From contig JAICSS010000010.1 of assembly GCA_025936755.1 (NCBI GenBank), positions 19,831 through 83,830 on the forward strand: DNA of 64,000 nucleotides, read 5' to 3'. Within the stretch, counting starts at the first letter, position 1. Every line of letters starts with the position of its first letter. This DNA is from Solirubrobacterales bacterium. Lineage in GTDB: Bacteria; Actinomycetota; Thermoleophilia; Solirubrobacterales; 70-9. A program made the translations under genes and the position numbers. Positions 18,066-25,061 of the stretch are shown here, piece by piece. A model generated the notes under the pieces. It did no database searches. It was not told the DNA's origin and was given only the letters and a program-made list of their open reading frames with translations.

Positions 18066-19321
18066 GCGGCAGCCGCCTTCTCGACGTCATGGACGGTGAC
18101 GCGGCCTTCGGCGCCGGTGCCCTCGACCTCGTCGACGTCGACCCCGTGCTCCTCGGCCTTGCGCAACGCCGCCTCGGTGGCGTTGTGCTTGGCGGCCCGC
18201 CGCTGGCGGCGTTTTTCGCCCAGCTCCATCGCCTTGTGAGTGGCGGCGAGGCCGAGGTCTTTGGCCTCGTCGGCTGCGGCTGCGCCGATCTCTTTGGCGA
18301 CGAGCTTGGCGATCTGTTTGGCGATGCCGCCGCCGGCTCCGCCTTCGCCTCCATTGCCGCCGCCGTTGCCGCCGTTTCCGCCTCCACCGCCGCCCGGGCC
18401 CGCCAGTCCGCCGAGCGCACCAGCGCCCTGGCCGAGCCCGCCGACCGCCTGCCCGGCCCCTTCGCCGAGCCCGCCGACGGCCTGGCCCGCGCCTTCGCCG
18501 ACCTGCCCGACGGCTTTGTTGGCGCCTTCGCCGACCTCGCCTACCGCTTTCCCGGCGCCGCCGCCCACGTCTTCCACCGCCCCGCCGGCTCCTTCGCCCA
18601 CGTCTTCCACGGCGCCGCCGGCTCCTTTGCCGACGTCTTTGACGGCGCCCCCGGCGCCCTCGCCGACGTCTTCGACCGCGCTGCCGGCGCCTTCGCCGAT
18701 CTGCCCGACCGCTTTATTCGCCCCTTCGCCGACTTCGCCGACCGCTTTCCCGGCGCCTTCGGTGACCGGTTCGAGCGAGTGCGCAATCGTCTGCAGCACG
18801 TCCGGGTTGCGGTCGAGCGTGGTCAGGACCCGGTCGATGATCGCGGTCACGTGGTCGAGGCGTGCCCGCATCAGCATCTGAGCTTCGACCCCTTTGATGT
18901 TTAGTTCGACCTTCCCCAGCTCGACGTGGACGCCGACGCTCAACTTCACCAGGTCGAGGACCTCGGCGTGGAGGGAGACCCGCGCCATGAGGTCGTCGAG
19001 CTCGAAGTGGATCTCGTCGACCTTGACCACAGGGACGTCGACGATGACGTCGGGCTCGTCGGTATCGCTGATTTCGCCCGGGTCGATGACCGTGTAGTCC
19101 TCGTACATCTGCTCCGGCCGGGTCTTGTCGGAACCCTGGTTGCGGATCCCGCTCCGCCGCTGCCCGTCACCCGAGCCATTTTCGTCCTTCTTCTGGGTCG
19201 GGCTTTTGTTGCGCCCGCTCCCCGCCGTGCTCTGGTGGACTTCTTTCCGGGGGCTTTTGCTCCTGGCTTTTTTGGACTGCGCCCGTTTCCGACTGTTTTT
19301 GGATTTGGTCTGCTGGGCCAT
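18062..19321 (-). CDS. 11-residue-repeat protein with basic tail and E3-binding-like C-terminus
   Basis: 419 residues in five parts: a Lys/Ser/Arg-rich N-terminus (1-45); an acidic linker; a conserved-looking domain at about 94-178 (VVKVDEIHFELDDL, LNIKGVEAQMLM, RVLTTLDRNPDVL); eleven tandem 11-residue repeats of the type EGAGKAVGEVG (188-308); and a Gly-rich linker, helices, then about 381-413 (AALRKAEEHGVDVDEVEGTG, AEGRVTVHDV) resembling the peripheral subunit-binding domain of 2-oxo acid dehydrogenase E2 subunits. ATG 19321 is used because AGGAGAGG lies seven bases upstream; a GTG at 19342 is less well placed. A scaffold or granule/nucleoid-associated role is speculation. Confidence 0.78.
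   Translation of the reverse strand: MAQQTKSKNSRKRAQSKKARSKSPRKEVHQSTAGSGRNKSPTQKKDENGSGDGQRRSGIRNQGSDKTRPEQMYEDYTVIDPGEISDTDEPDVIVDVPVVKVDEIHFELDDLMARVSLHAEVLDLVKLSVGVHVELGKVELNIKGVEAQMLMRARLDHVTAIIDRVLTTLDRNPDVLQTIAHSLEPVTEGAGKAVGEVGEGANKAVGQIGEGAGSAVEDVGEGAGGAVKDVGKGAGGAVEDVGEGAGGAVEDVGGGAGKAVGEVGEGANKAVGQVGEGAGQAVGGLGEGAGQAVGGLGQGAGALGGLAGPGGGGGGNGGNGGGNGGEGGAGGGIAKQIAKLVAKEIGAAAADEAKDLGLAATHKAMELGEKRRQRRAAKHNATEAALRKAEEHGVDVDEVEGTGAEGRVTVHDVEKAAAA
18398..18760 (-). repeat. tandem 33-bp repeats encoding 11-residue units
   Basis: Eleven consecutive 33-base units encode variants of EGAGGAVEDVG. Units 1-2 and 7-8 are the same pair (EGAGKAVGEVG, EGANKAVGQ), indicating a block duplication; the last unit is degenerate. 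The 11-residue period matches amphipathic helices of LEA or apolipoprotein type. Confidence 0.85.
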
Positions 19322-19410
19322 CCCACACCTCTCCTCGCTCACGCGTTTCCTCTTCCCTTAAGGAACTTTTTCCCGTTGCGAGAAGCGGCAAACGCAGCTG
19401 TAGCCGGAAG

Positions 19411-19563
19411 TCAGTGGCTGTGGCGGCGGCCGCCGGAGACCAGGCGCCAGGCCCGGCTGAGGACGTAGAGGATCGCGAAGGAGATCGCGAGCCCGATCGC
19501 GCCGAGCAGGAGGAGGAAGAGCACGAAGGCGAAAATCGCCACCGGGATCAGGAGCAGTTTCAC
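19411..19563 (-). CDS. small single-pass membrane protein, 50 aa
   Basis: A GTG-initiated frame encodes MKLLLIPVAIFAFVLFLLLL and a further hydrophobic stretch, then an Arg/His-rich cytoplasmic tail (SRAWRLVSGGRRHSH). GC-ending codons and a clean membrane-plus-basic-tail plan support a real gene. It lies between the repeat-protein gene and the divergent NlpC/P60-like gene. In-frame TTG at 19581 is an alternative start. Function unknown. Confidence 0.55.
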   Translation of the reverse strand: MKLLLIPVAIFAFVLFLLLLGAIGLAISFAILYVLSRAWRLVSGGRRHSH

Positions 19564-19580
19564 GCCTGCGTAGTCTTGCA

Positions 19581-20300
19581 ATGGAGATGCTTCAGACGGC
19601 GGCAGTCCTGCAGGTGGTGGTGGCGCTGGCCGGCGCCAGCGGCGGCAACCGGGCGGTGGCGACGATCGGCGACGGCCTCGCCCTGATGGAAGCCCGCCAG
19701 CGCGTCGAACGGACCGACTCCGCGGAACCGCGCCCGGCGGCGAAGAAGGCGAGCCTGCCGAGCGCCGCAGAAATCGCCGCCGATCCCTCCAAGCTGCCGC
19801 CCGCCTCGGCCGGCAGCAACGGGACCCACGTGCCCCACACCTCCTCGCTGCGCCGCGACCAGATCTTCGCCCACCGCCGCGGCGGCTCGGGCTCGAGCGC
19901 GATCCTCCTCACCGGCGTCGCCCTCGCCCCGACCGACGCGCCGGCGGCGGTCGCGGGGGCGATCGACGCCGCCAACACGATCGTCGGCCGCCCCTACGTC
20001 TGGGGCGGCGGCCACGCCTCCTTCTACAGCAACTCCTACGACTGCTCCGGCGCCGTCAGCTTCGCCCTCTTCGGCGGCGGCCTGATCCCGCGCCCGCTCA
20101 CCTCCGGCGACCTCATGCACTGGGGTGCGCCCGGGCCCGGCAGGTGGATCACCGTCTACGCCAACCCCGGCCACGCCTTCGTCGAGATCGCCGGCCTGCG
20201 CTTCGACACGGTCGGCGACGAACAGGGGACGGGACCGCGCTGGCACCTCGCCGCGGTCTCGACCGCCGGCTTCGTCGCCCGGCACCCGCCGGGCCTCTGA
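19581..20300 (+). CDS. NlpC/P60-like cell-wall peptidase
   Basis: 239 residues. The C-terminal part shows YVWGGGH then YDCSGAVSFALF (catalytic Cys155) and PGHAFVEI (His198), the core of the NlpC/P60 cysteine peptidase fold that cleaves peptidoglycan stem peptides. The region before (about 45-130) is low-complexity. The N-terminus is only weakly hydrophobic, so export is likely but not certain. Start ATG 19581 faces the small membrane-protein gene. Confidence 0.82.
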   Translation: MEMLQTAAVLQVVVALAGASGGNRAVATIGDGLALMEARQRVERTDSAEPRPAAKKASLPSAAEIAADPSKLPPASAGSNGTHVPHTSSLRRDQIFAHRRGGSGSSAILLTGVALAPTDAPAAVAGAIDAANTIVGRPYVWGGGHASFYSNSYDCSGAVSFALFGGGLIPRPLTSGDLMHWGAPGPGRWITVYANPGHAFVEIAGLRFDTVGDEQGTGPRWHLAAVSTAGFVARHPPGL

Positions 20301-20311
20301 GAAGCGAGAAA

Positions 20312-20337
20312 GGCCGGCCTCCGCTTAGAGGCCGGCC
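20312..20337 (-). terminator. rho-independent-type terminator of the 18-aa ORF transcript
   Basis: GGCCGGCCTC (20312-20321) and GAGGCCGGCC (20328-20337) form a perfect 10-bp stem with a 6-base loop. On the minus strand it is followed by TTTCTCGCTTCTC, so it is oriented to end minus-strand transcription, nine bases after the stop of the 18-residue ORF. It may also stop the converging NlpC/P60-like transcript. Confidence 0.75.
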
Positions 20338-20346
20338 CCGTGGTGG

Positions 20347-20403
20347 CTAGTTGCCCTTCCCGATCGACTCGAGGGGCATAACGCGCTCGGTGTGGAGATC
20401 CAT
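20347..20403 (-). CDS. candidate 18-residue peptide ORF
   Basis: ATG 20403 to TAG 20347-20349 encodes MDLHTERVMPLESIGKGN. Upstream on the minus strand lies GGAGGGGGTGAAGAAGG, containing a GGAGG about 12 bases before the ATG. A strong terminator follows directly and an AT-rich, promoter-like stretch precedes it, so a short dedicated transcript is plausible. It could be a leader peptide, a small signalling peptide precursor or a chance frame inside a small RNA; I do not recognise it. Confidence 0.4.
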   Translation of the reverse strand: MDLHTERVMPLESIGKGN

Positions 20404-20489
20404 CCTTCTTCACCCCCTCCGGACTCGGCTATCTGAGGTTGCCTCTGGATTATTGGTGAATCTGATTCCAGTAATGAGCTTACTTTCAG

Positions 20490-20508
20490 CAAAAAGCGGG
20501 ACTTTTTG
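20490..20508. promoter_or_regulatory. palindrome in divergent region upstream of ArsR-like gene
   Basis: CAAAAAG (20490-20496) and CTTTTTG (20502-20508) are perfect reverse complements around CGGGA. The site lies in the AT-rich gap between the leftward 18-aa ORF and the rightward regulator gene, where an operator is expected. The binding factor is unknown. Confidence 0.4.
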
Positions 20509-20578
20509 AACACAATGTCCAGCCAGCGGTTACGATCAAGCCCTCGCCAGTAATCAGCCCGCGATAAGGAAGAAGCCG

Positions 20579-21166
20579 ATGTCGACCAAAACCCAGCGCC
20601 GCAAAGCCACCGAGAACCGGATCAAAGCGATGAGCCACCCGTTGCGGGCGTCGATCCTGCGCATGCTCACCGAGCGGACGGCGAGCCCGGCCGAAATGGC
20701 CCGCGAGCTCGACGAGGAGCTTTCGAACGTCAGCTACCACACGAAACAGCTGGTCGAGTTCGAGTGCGCGGAGCTGGTCAGCACCCGGCCGGTGCGCGGG
20801 GCGCTAGAGCATTTCTACCGCGCCACCGAGCGGCATCTGATCGATACCGAGGAGTGGGAGGAGCTCGATCCGCTGGTGGCCGAGGACCTGGTCTGCGAAT
20901 TCATGCAGAGGATCCTCGACGACTTCGTCGCTTCCGCCCGGGCCAGGATCGTCGGCTCCGACGAGAACTTCCACCTCACCCGCACGCTGCTCGTGCTCGA
21001 CGAAGAGGGGATGGGAGAAGCCCTCGAAGCGCATGAACGAGCGCGGCTGGAGATCCTCGAGATCGCGGCCCGCAGCGCCGCCCGGATGGTCGAGTCCGGC
21101 GAGGAGGGGACCAACGTCTCCACCAGCCAGGGCCTGTTCAAGCTGCCCGACTCGAAGCGCCGCTAG
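20579..21166 (+). CDS. ArsR-like winged-helix transcriptional regulator
   Basis: 195 residues. The N-terminal winged helix (about 10-85) shows the ArsR-type MSHPLRASILRMLTER, TASPAEMARELDEELSNVSY and HTKQLVEFECAELVS; no metal-binding Cys cluster is seen. The C-terminal half is helical and acidic, of the kind seen in actinobacterial regulators with unknown ligands. It is divergent from the small peptide ORF and could act on the palindrome between them. It is convergent and end-to-end with the RsbW-like gene. Confidence 0.85.
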   Translation: MSTKTQRRKATENRIKAMSHPLRASILRMLTERTASPAEMARELDEELSNVSYHTKQLVEFECAELVSTRPVRGALEHFYRATERHLIDTEEWEELDPLVAEDLVCEFMQRILDDFVASARARIVGSDENFHLTRTLLVLDEEGMGEALEAHERARLEILEIAARSAARMVESGEEGTNVSTSQGLFKLPDSKRR

Positions 21167-21541
21167 CTACTCCGCCGGCAGCGGGAACCGCATCCGCACC
21201 TCGGTCCCCTCGCCTTCCTGGACGATCCGCAGGTCGGCCGAGAGGCGGGCGATGATCGAGAGGCCGAGGCCGAGGCCGTCGACCGACCCTTTGCCGAAGC
21301 CCTTGCCGCGGTCGCGGACGCGGAGCTCGAGCCAATCGTCCCCGCGGCGGGCGGAGAGCTCGACGACGCCGGCCTCGCCGGCGGCTCCGGCGTACTTGAC
21401 GGCGTTGGTCACCGCCTCGGAAACCACCAGGGCCACGTCGGCGGCCAGCTCCTCCCCCACTCCCTGCTCGCGCGCGAACTCCGTCGCCCGCCGCCGCAGC
21501 ACCGGAACCGAGGCCGGCTCGGCCGGCATCACCAGATTCAT
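21167..21541 (-). CDS. RsbW-like ATP-binding protein (anti-sigma/serine kinase type)
   Basis: 124 residues of the HATPase_c_2 type: N-box VVSEAVTNAVKYA, G1-like RDRGKGFG and the G2-like GLGLSIIARL. Proteins of this size act as serine kinases that bind sigma or anti-anti-sigma factors in stress responses. ATG 21541 is preferred; a TTG 18 bases upstream is in frame. No partner sigma factor or antagonist is next to it, so the target is unknown. Confidence 0.87.
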   Translation of the reverse strand: MNLVMPAEPASVPVLRRRATEFAREQGVGEELAADVALVVSEAVTNAVKYAGAAGEAGVVELSARRGDDWLELRVRDRGKGFGKGSVDGLGLGLSIIARLSADLRIVQEGEGTEVRMRFPLPAE

Positions 21542-21767
21542 GCGGGGGATCCGGGGCAAGCGATGGACACGCCGTTATCTTCGGCGATCCGGCGGTCGGC
21601 AGTAGCGCCGCAACGCCGCCGCCGGACCGGGCGCGCTCCTAGCCGCCGCGGGCCATATTCGCCGGGGTCCGGAAGCGAGGGCGCCCTCCTAAAGGAGATT
21701 GGACAGATTGTCGATGACGAGGTCATCCGGAGCGTCCCAGCGCTCGCCCACAGGAAGGAGATCGCCC

Positions 21768-22238
21768 ATGCATCGCATCACCCGTAGACGAGCGCTCGCC
21801 GCGCTCGCGGGTCTCGCCACCGTCGCCGTCGCCGCCGCGGCCTACGCGTACTTCACGAGCACCGGCTCCGGCACGGCCACCGCCAAAGTCGGCACCAGCT
21901 CCGCCGTCACCCTGAAAGGGACGGTTTCCGGCAACCTCTACCCGGGGGCCTCCTCGCAGGTCTCCTTCACGGTCGACAACCCGTCGACCGGCGCGCAGCG
22001 GGTCGGGACGATCACCCTGACCGGGATCACGGTCGACGCCGGCCACTCGACCTGCAGCACGACGATCAGCGGCGGCAACCCCGACTTCTCGATGCCGGCC
22101 GTGGCCGTCAACGCCACCTTCCCCTCGGGCAACGGGCAGGCGGTGACGCCGAAAGGCACGCTGACGATGAACGACACGGGCGTCAGCCAGAACGCCTGCC
22201 AGGGCGCGGAACTCACCCTCGCTCTCTCCAGCAACTAG
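21768..22238 (+). CDS. secreted protein with SipW-type signal sequence, 156 aa
   Basis: The ATG follows AAGGAG at 21755-21760. The N-terminus RRRALAALAGLATVAVAAAA then AYFTSTGSGTATAKVG matches the SipW-dependent signal pattern of TasA/camelysin-like proteins, where processing occurs at the alanines before YFTS. The mature part is a Ser/Thr/Gly-rich beta protein with two Cys (STCST and QNACQG). It heads a three-gene set of similar exported proteins and may be a surface or fibre component. No SipW peptidase gene is in the window. Confidence 0.75.
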   Translation: MHRITRRRALAALAGLATVAVAAAAYAYFTSTGSGTATAKVGTSSAVTLKGTVSGNLYPGASSQVSFTVDNPSTGAQRVGTITLTGITVDAGHSTCSTTISGGNPDFSMPAVAVNATFPSGNGQAVTPKGTLTMNDTGVSQNACQGAELTLALSSN

Positions 22239-22257
22239 GCCCGCCCGCGGCAACCCG

Positions 22258-23088
22258 ATGCCGGGGCGGCGCGAGATGGGGCGCTTCCGCGCGACCAGGG
22301 CACTCGTTGCCCTGGTCGCCGCCGTCGCCTGCCTCGGCGGCGTCGCCTACGCGGCCACCAGGCCCGACCACGGTCGCCCGCAGGGCAAGGGGGGCGGCAA
22401 CCCAGCCCGCGGGCGCGGGCAGCAGCCGCCGCGTCCCAGCTTGATCGAAGTCCCACCGGCGATCGCCGTCGGCGGCGGCTGGCAGTTCCGCTTCCACGTC
22501 GTGCCCAGGCCGCAGCCGCAGGGCCAGGCGCCTCCGGCACAGCCGGCTCCGGCGCCCGACAGGTGGCGCCAGTTCCAGTGCCGGCTCGACGGCGGCGAGT
22601 GGAGGTCCTGCTCCTCCCCGCGCCTCCTCGGCGCCCTCTCGCCGAGCGACCACTCCTTCGCGGTCCGGGCGCTCAACCGCCGCGGCCTGCCGGGGCCCGC
22701 GGCTCACTACCGCTGGTCTCAGCTCGAGCCGAAGGAGTTCACGATCGACCCCCAGACGGACTCGCTCGAGGAGCTGATGCCGGGCGCGCCGCCGCAGCAG
22801 CTGCCGGTCCGGATCGGCAACCCGAACCCGGTGCCGATCGAAGTCACCGGCCTTACCGTCTCGGTCGCTCCGGAGGCCGCGGGGTGCGCCGGGGATTCCA
22901 ACTTCGCGGTCACTCCCGCGGGCCTCGGCCCGGCGGCGCCGCTCGCGGTCCCGGCGGGCGGCTCGGCGGAGCTGCCCACCGCGACCGTGACCGCGCCGGC
23001 CCTGGCGCTGCGCGAACTCCCGGTCGACCAGAACGCCTGCCAGGGGACGTCGGTCCGCCTCGAGTTCAGCGGTGAGGCGCGGGGATGA
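22258..23088 (+). CDS. secreted Ig-like protein, 276 aa
   Basis: A signal anchor (about 12-33) is followed by a Pro/Gly/Gln-rich linker, then an Ig-like unit with FQCRLDGGEWRSCSSP and HSFAVRALNRRGLPGP, a pattern common in actinobacterial exported proteins. The C-terminal domain resembles the preceding gene product and shares the QNACQG motif near its end. It follows 19 bases after the previous gene and overlaps the next as ATGA, so all three are one operon. ATG 22276 is an alternative start. Confidence 0.75.
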   Translation: MPGRREMGRFRATRALVALVAAVACLGGVAYAATRPDHGRPQGKGGGNPARGRGQQPPRPSLIEVPPAIAVGGGWQFRFHVVPRPQPQGQAPPAQPAPAPDRWRQFQCRLDGGEWRSCSSPRLLGALSPSDHSFAVRALNRRGLPGPAAHYRWSQLEPKEFTIDPQTDSLEELMPGAPPQQLPVRIGNPNPVPIEVTGLTVSVAPEAAGCAGDSNFAVTPAGLGPAAPLAVPAGGSAELPTATVTAPALALRELPVDQNACQGTSVRLEFSGEARG

Positions 23089-24947
23089 GGCGCGCCCGCT
23101 TCAGCGGCGTCGCCGGCTGCCTCTTCGGAGCGGTCTTGCTCGCCCTGGTCGGCAGCGCCGTCGCCTTCTTCACCGCCAACGGCACCGGCAACGCGACCGC
23201 GGCGGTCTCGAAGCTGACGGCGCCGACGATCGCAGCCGCCACCCCCGGGGCGGGCGGCACGGTCACCCTCAGCTGGAGCGCGATGACGCCGCCGGGGGAA
23301 GGAACCGTCACCTACTACGTGACCCGCGACGGCGGCAAACCGGGCGGCAACTGTCCCAGCTCGACGGCGCCGACGTCGGTCACGACCTGCAGCGACGGCG
23401 CCGTCCCGATCGGCGAACACACCTACGAAGTGACCGCGCTGTGGCGCTCCTGGCAGGCGACCAGCACCGGCAAAACGGCGAAAGTCACCGCGGGCGCGGC
23501 GGTCGCGTTCACGGTCTCGGCGAGCGCCACCGCCATCACCGCCGGCGGCTCGAGCAACCTGACGATCAGCGCCAAGGACGAAGCGGGCAACGTCGTCCCC
23601 ACCTACACCGGCTCCCACTCGCTCACCTTCTCCGGCGCCGGCGCTTCCCCCGGCGGGACCAAGGCCACCGTCGCCGACAGCTCCGGCACCGCGATCGAAT
23701 TCGGCGCGGCGACGGCGATCAACTTCAGCAGCGGCGTCGCCACCGTCGCGTCGAGCAAAAACGGGGTGCTGAAGCTCTACGGGGCGGGTTCGGCGAGCAT
23801 CGTCGCGACCGAAGGCACGATCACCACCCCGAGCCCGCCGACGATCACGGTCGCCGCCGCCGCGGCCGGCAAATTCGTCCTCTCGGCCGCCTCGGCGACG
23901 CCGACCGCGGGCGCGATCGACGAACTGACCGCCACCGCCCAGGACACCTACGGCAACACCGCCACGTCCTACACCGGCTCCCACAGCCTCGTCTTCTCCG
24001 GCGCCGGCGCCAGCCCCGGCGGCAACACCCCCACCGTCAGCGACTCGACCGGCGCCGGCGTCGCCTTCGGCGCCCCCACCTCGTTGAGCTTCAGCGCCGG
24101 CGTCGCCAAAGCCGCCGAATCCAAAAACGGCGCGATGAAACTCTACAAGAGCGGCTCGACCAGCGTCCAGGCCACCGAGGGGACGATCACGACGCCGACC
24201 GCGGTGACGGTGACGGTGGCGCCGGCCACGGCGGCGAAACTAGTCCTCACCTCCTCGACCCCGACCCCGGTGGCCGCGACCGGGTTCAACCTCACCACCA
24301 CCGCCCAGGACGCCTACGGCAACACCGCGACGGGCTACACCGGCTCGAAGAACATCACCTTCGCGGGCGCCGCCGCCAGCCCCAGCGGCGCGCTGCCGAC
24401 GGTCGTCAACAGCGCCGGCAGCGCAATCAACTTCGGTTCGGCGACCGCACTCAGCTTCACCGCCGGCGTCGCCACCCCGGCCTCCTCGAAAAACGGCTTC
24501 GCGAAACTGAACAAGGCCGGGGCGGCGGCGCTCACCGCCGGCGACGGCAGCATCTCCACCGCCGCCTCCCTCGCCCTCACCGTCTCCGTCGGCACCGCCT
24601 CCCGCCTCGGCCTCGTCGAAACGACCAGCAGCGCCGGCACGATCGGCTCCCCCTGCCTGTTCACCTGCACGATCACGACCTTGGGCAACTCCGGCACCGT
24701 CAAATCCAAGGTCGCGATCACCGACAGCGTCGGCAACACCGTCTCCAACGTCGGCGCCGCCAAGACGGTCACCATCACCTCCACCGGCGGCGCCATCGCC
24801 GGCTCCCCCCTGGCCGTCCCCGAATCCGGCCCCTCCGTCACCGCCAGCCAGTTCACCTACACCGCCCCCGCCACCGGCGCCTTCACCAACACCATCACCG
24901 CCGCCTCGACCGCCTACACGAGCGCGACGGCGACGGTCAGTAGATAG
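23085..24947 (+). CDS. secreted multi-repeat adhesin-like protein, 620 aa
   Basis: The signal LLALVGSAVAFFTANGTGNA is again SipW-like. After a fibronectin-like unit (about 45-135) come three repeats of about 120 residues, each with a KDEAGNVVPTYTGSHSLTF-type core, GAGASPGG or GAAASPSG, and a SSKNG or ESKNG turn before an EGTI or DGSI strand, then a partial fourth unit with two Cys. These are Ig-like surface domains. Translation is coupled to the previous gene through ATGA. Repetition at DNA level suggests internal duplication. Confidence 0.8.
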   Translation: MRRARFSGVAGCLFGAVLLALVGSAVAFFTANGTGNATAAVSKLTAPTIAAATPGAGGTVTLSWSAMTPPGEGTVTYYVTRDGGKPGGNCPSSTAPTSVTTCSDGAVPIGEHTYEVTALWRSWQATSTGKTAKVTAGAAVAFTVSASATAITAGGSSNLTISAKDEAGNVVPTYTGSHSLTFSGAGASPGGTKATVADSSGTAIEFGAATAINFSSGVATVASSKNGVLKLYGAGSASIVATEGTITTPSPPTITVAAAAAGKFVLSAASATPTAGAIDELTATAQDTYGNTATSYTGSHSLVFSGAGASPGGNTPTVSDSTGAGVAFGAPTSLSFSAGVAKAAESKNGAMKLYKSGSTSVQATEGTITTPTAVTVTVAPATAAKLVLTSSTPTPVAATGFNLTTTAQDAYGNTATGYTGSKNITFAGAAASPSGALPTVVNSAGSAINFGSATALSFTAGVATPASSKNGFAKLNKAGAAALTAGDGSISTAASLALTVSVGTASRLGLVETTSSAGTIGSPCLFTCTITTLGNSGTVKSKVAITDSVGNTVSNVGAAKTVTITSTGGAIAGSPLAVPESGPSVTASQFTYTAPATGAFTNTITAASTAYTSATATVSR

Positions 24948-25061
24948 AGCTCGACGCATCAACCTCTGCATTACCTTAAATACTCGACCATTTTTGCCTT
25001 TCTTTCCATGGGGTGGTAGGACTGGAGCGTTGCCGTCGAGACATAGGAGAAGGATGCTGGT

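Noticed and set aside
18398..18760. 33-bp tandem repeats as a CRISPR or DNA-level minisatellite
   Set aside because: The repeats are contiguous, in frame and code for an amphipathic 11-residue unit; they belong to the protein.
17080..19321. Part of a gas-vesicle gene cluster, suggested by the basic and repeat-rich proteins
   Set aside because: No GvpA/J, GvpF/L, GvpK or GvpO-like gene is present in the window.
23072..24943. Open frame of 623 codons overlapping the repeat adhesin in another frame
   Set aside because: Arg/His/Gln-rich low-complexity translation; the adhesin frame has the signal peptide and conserved repeats.
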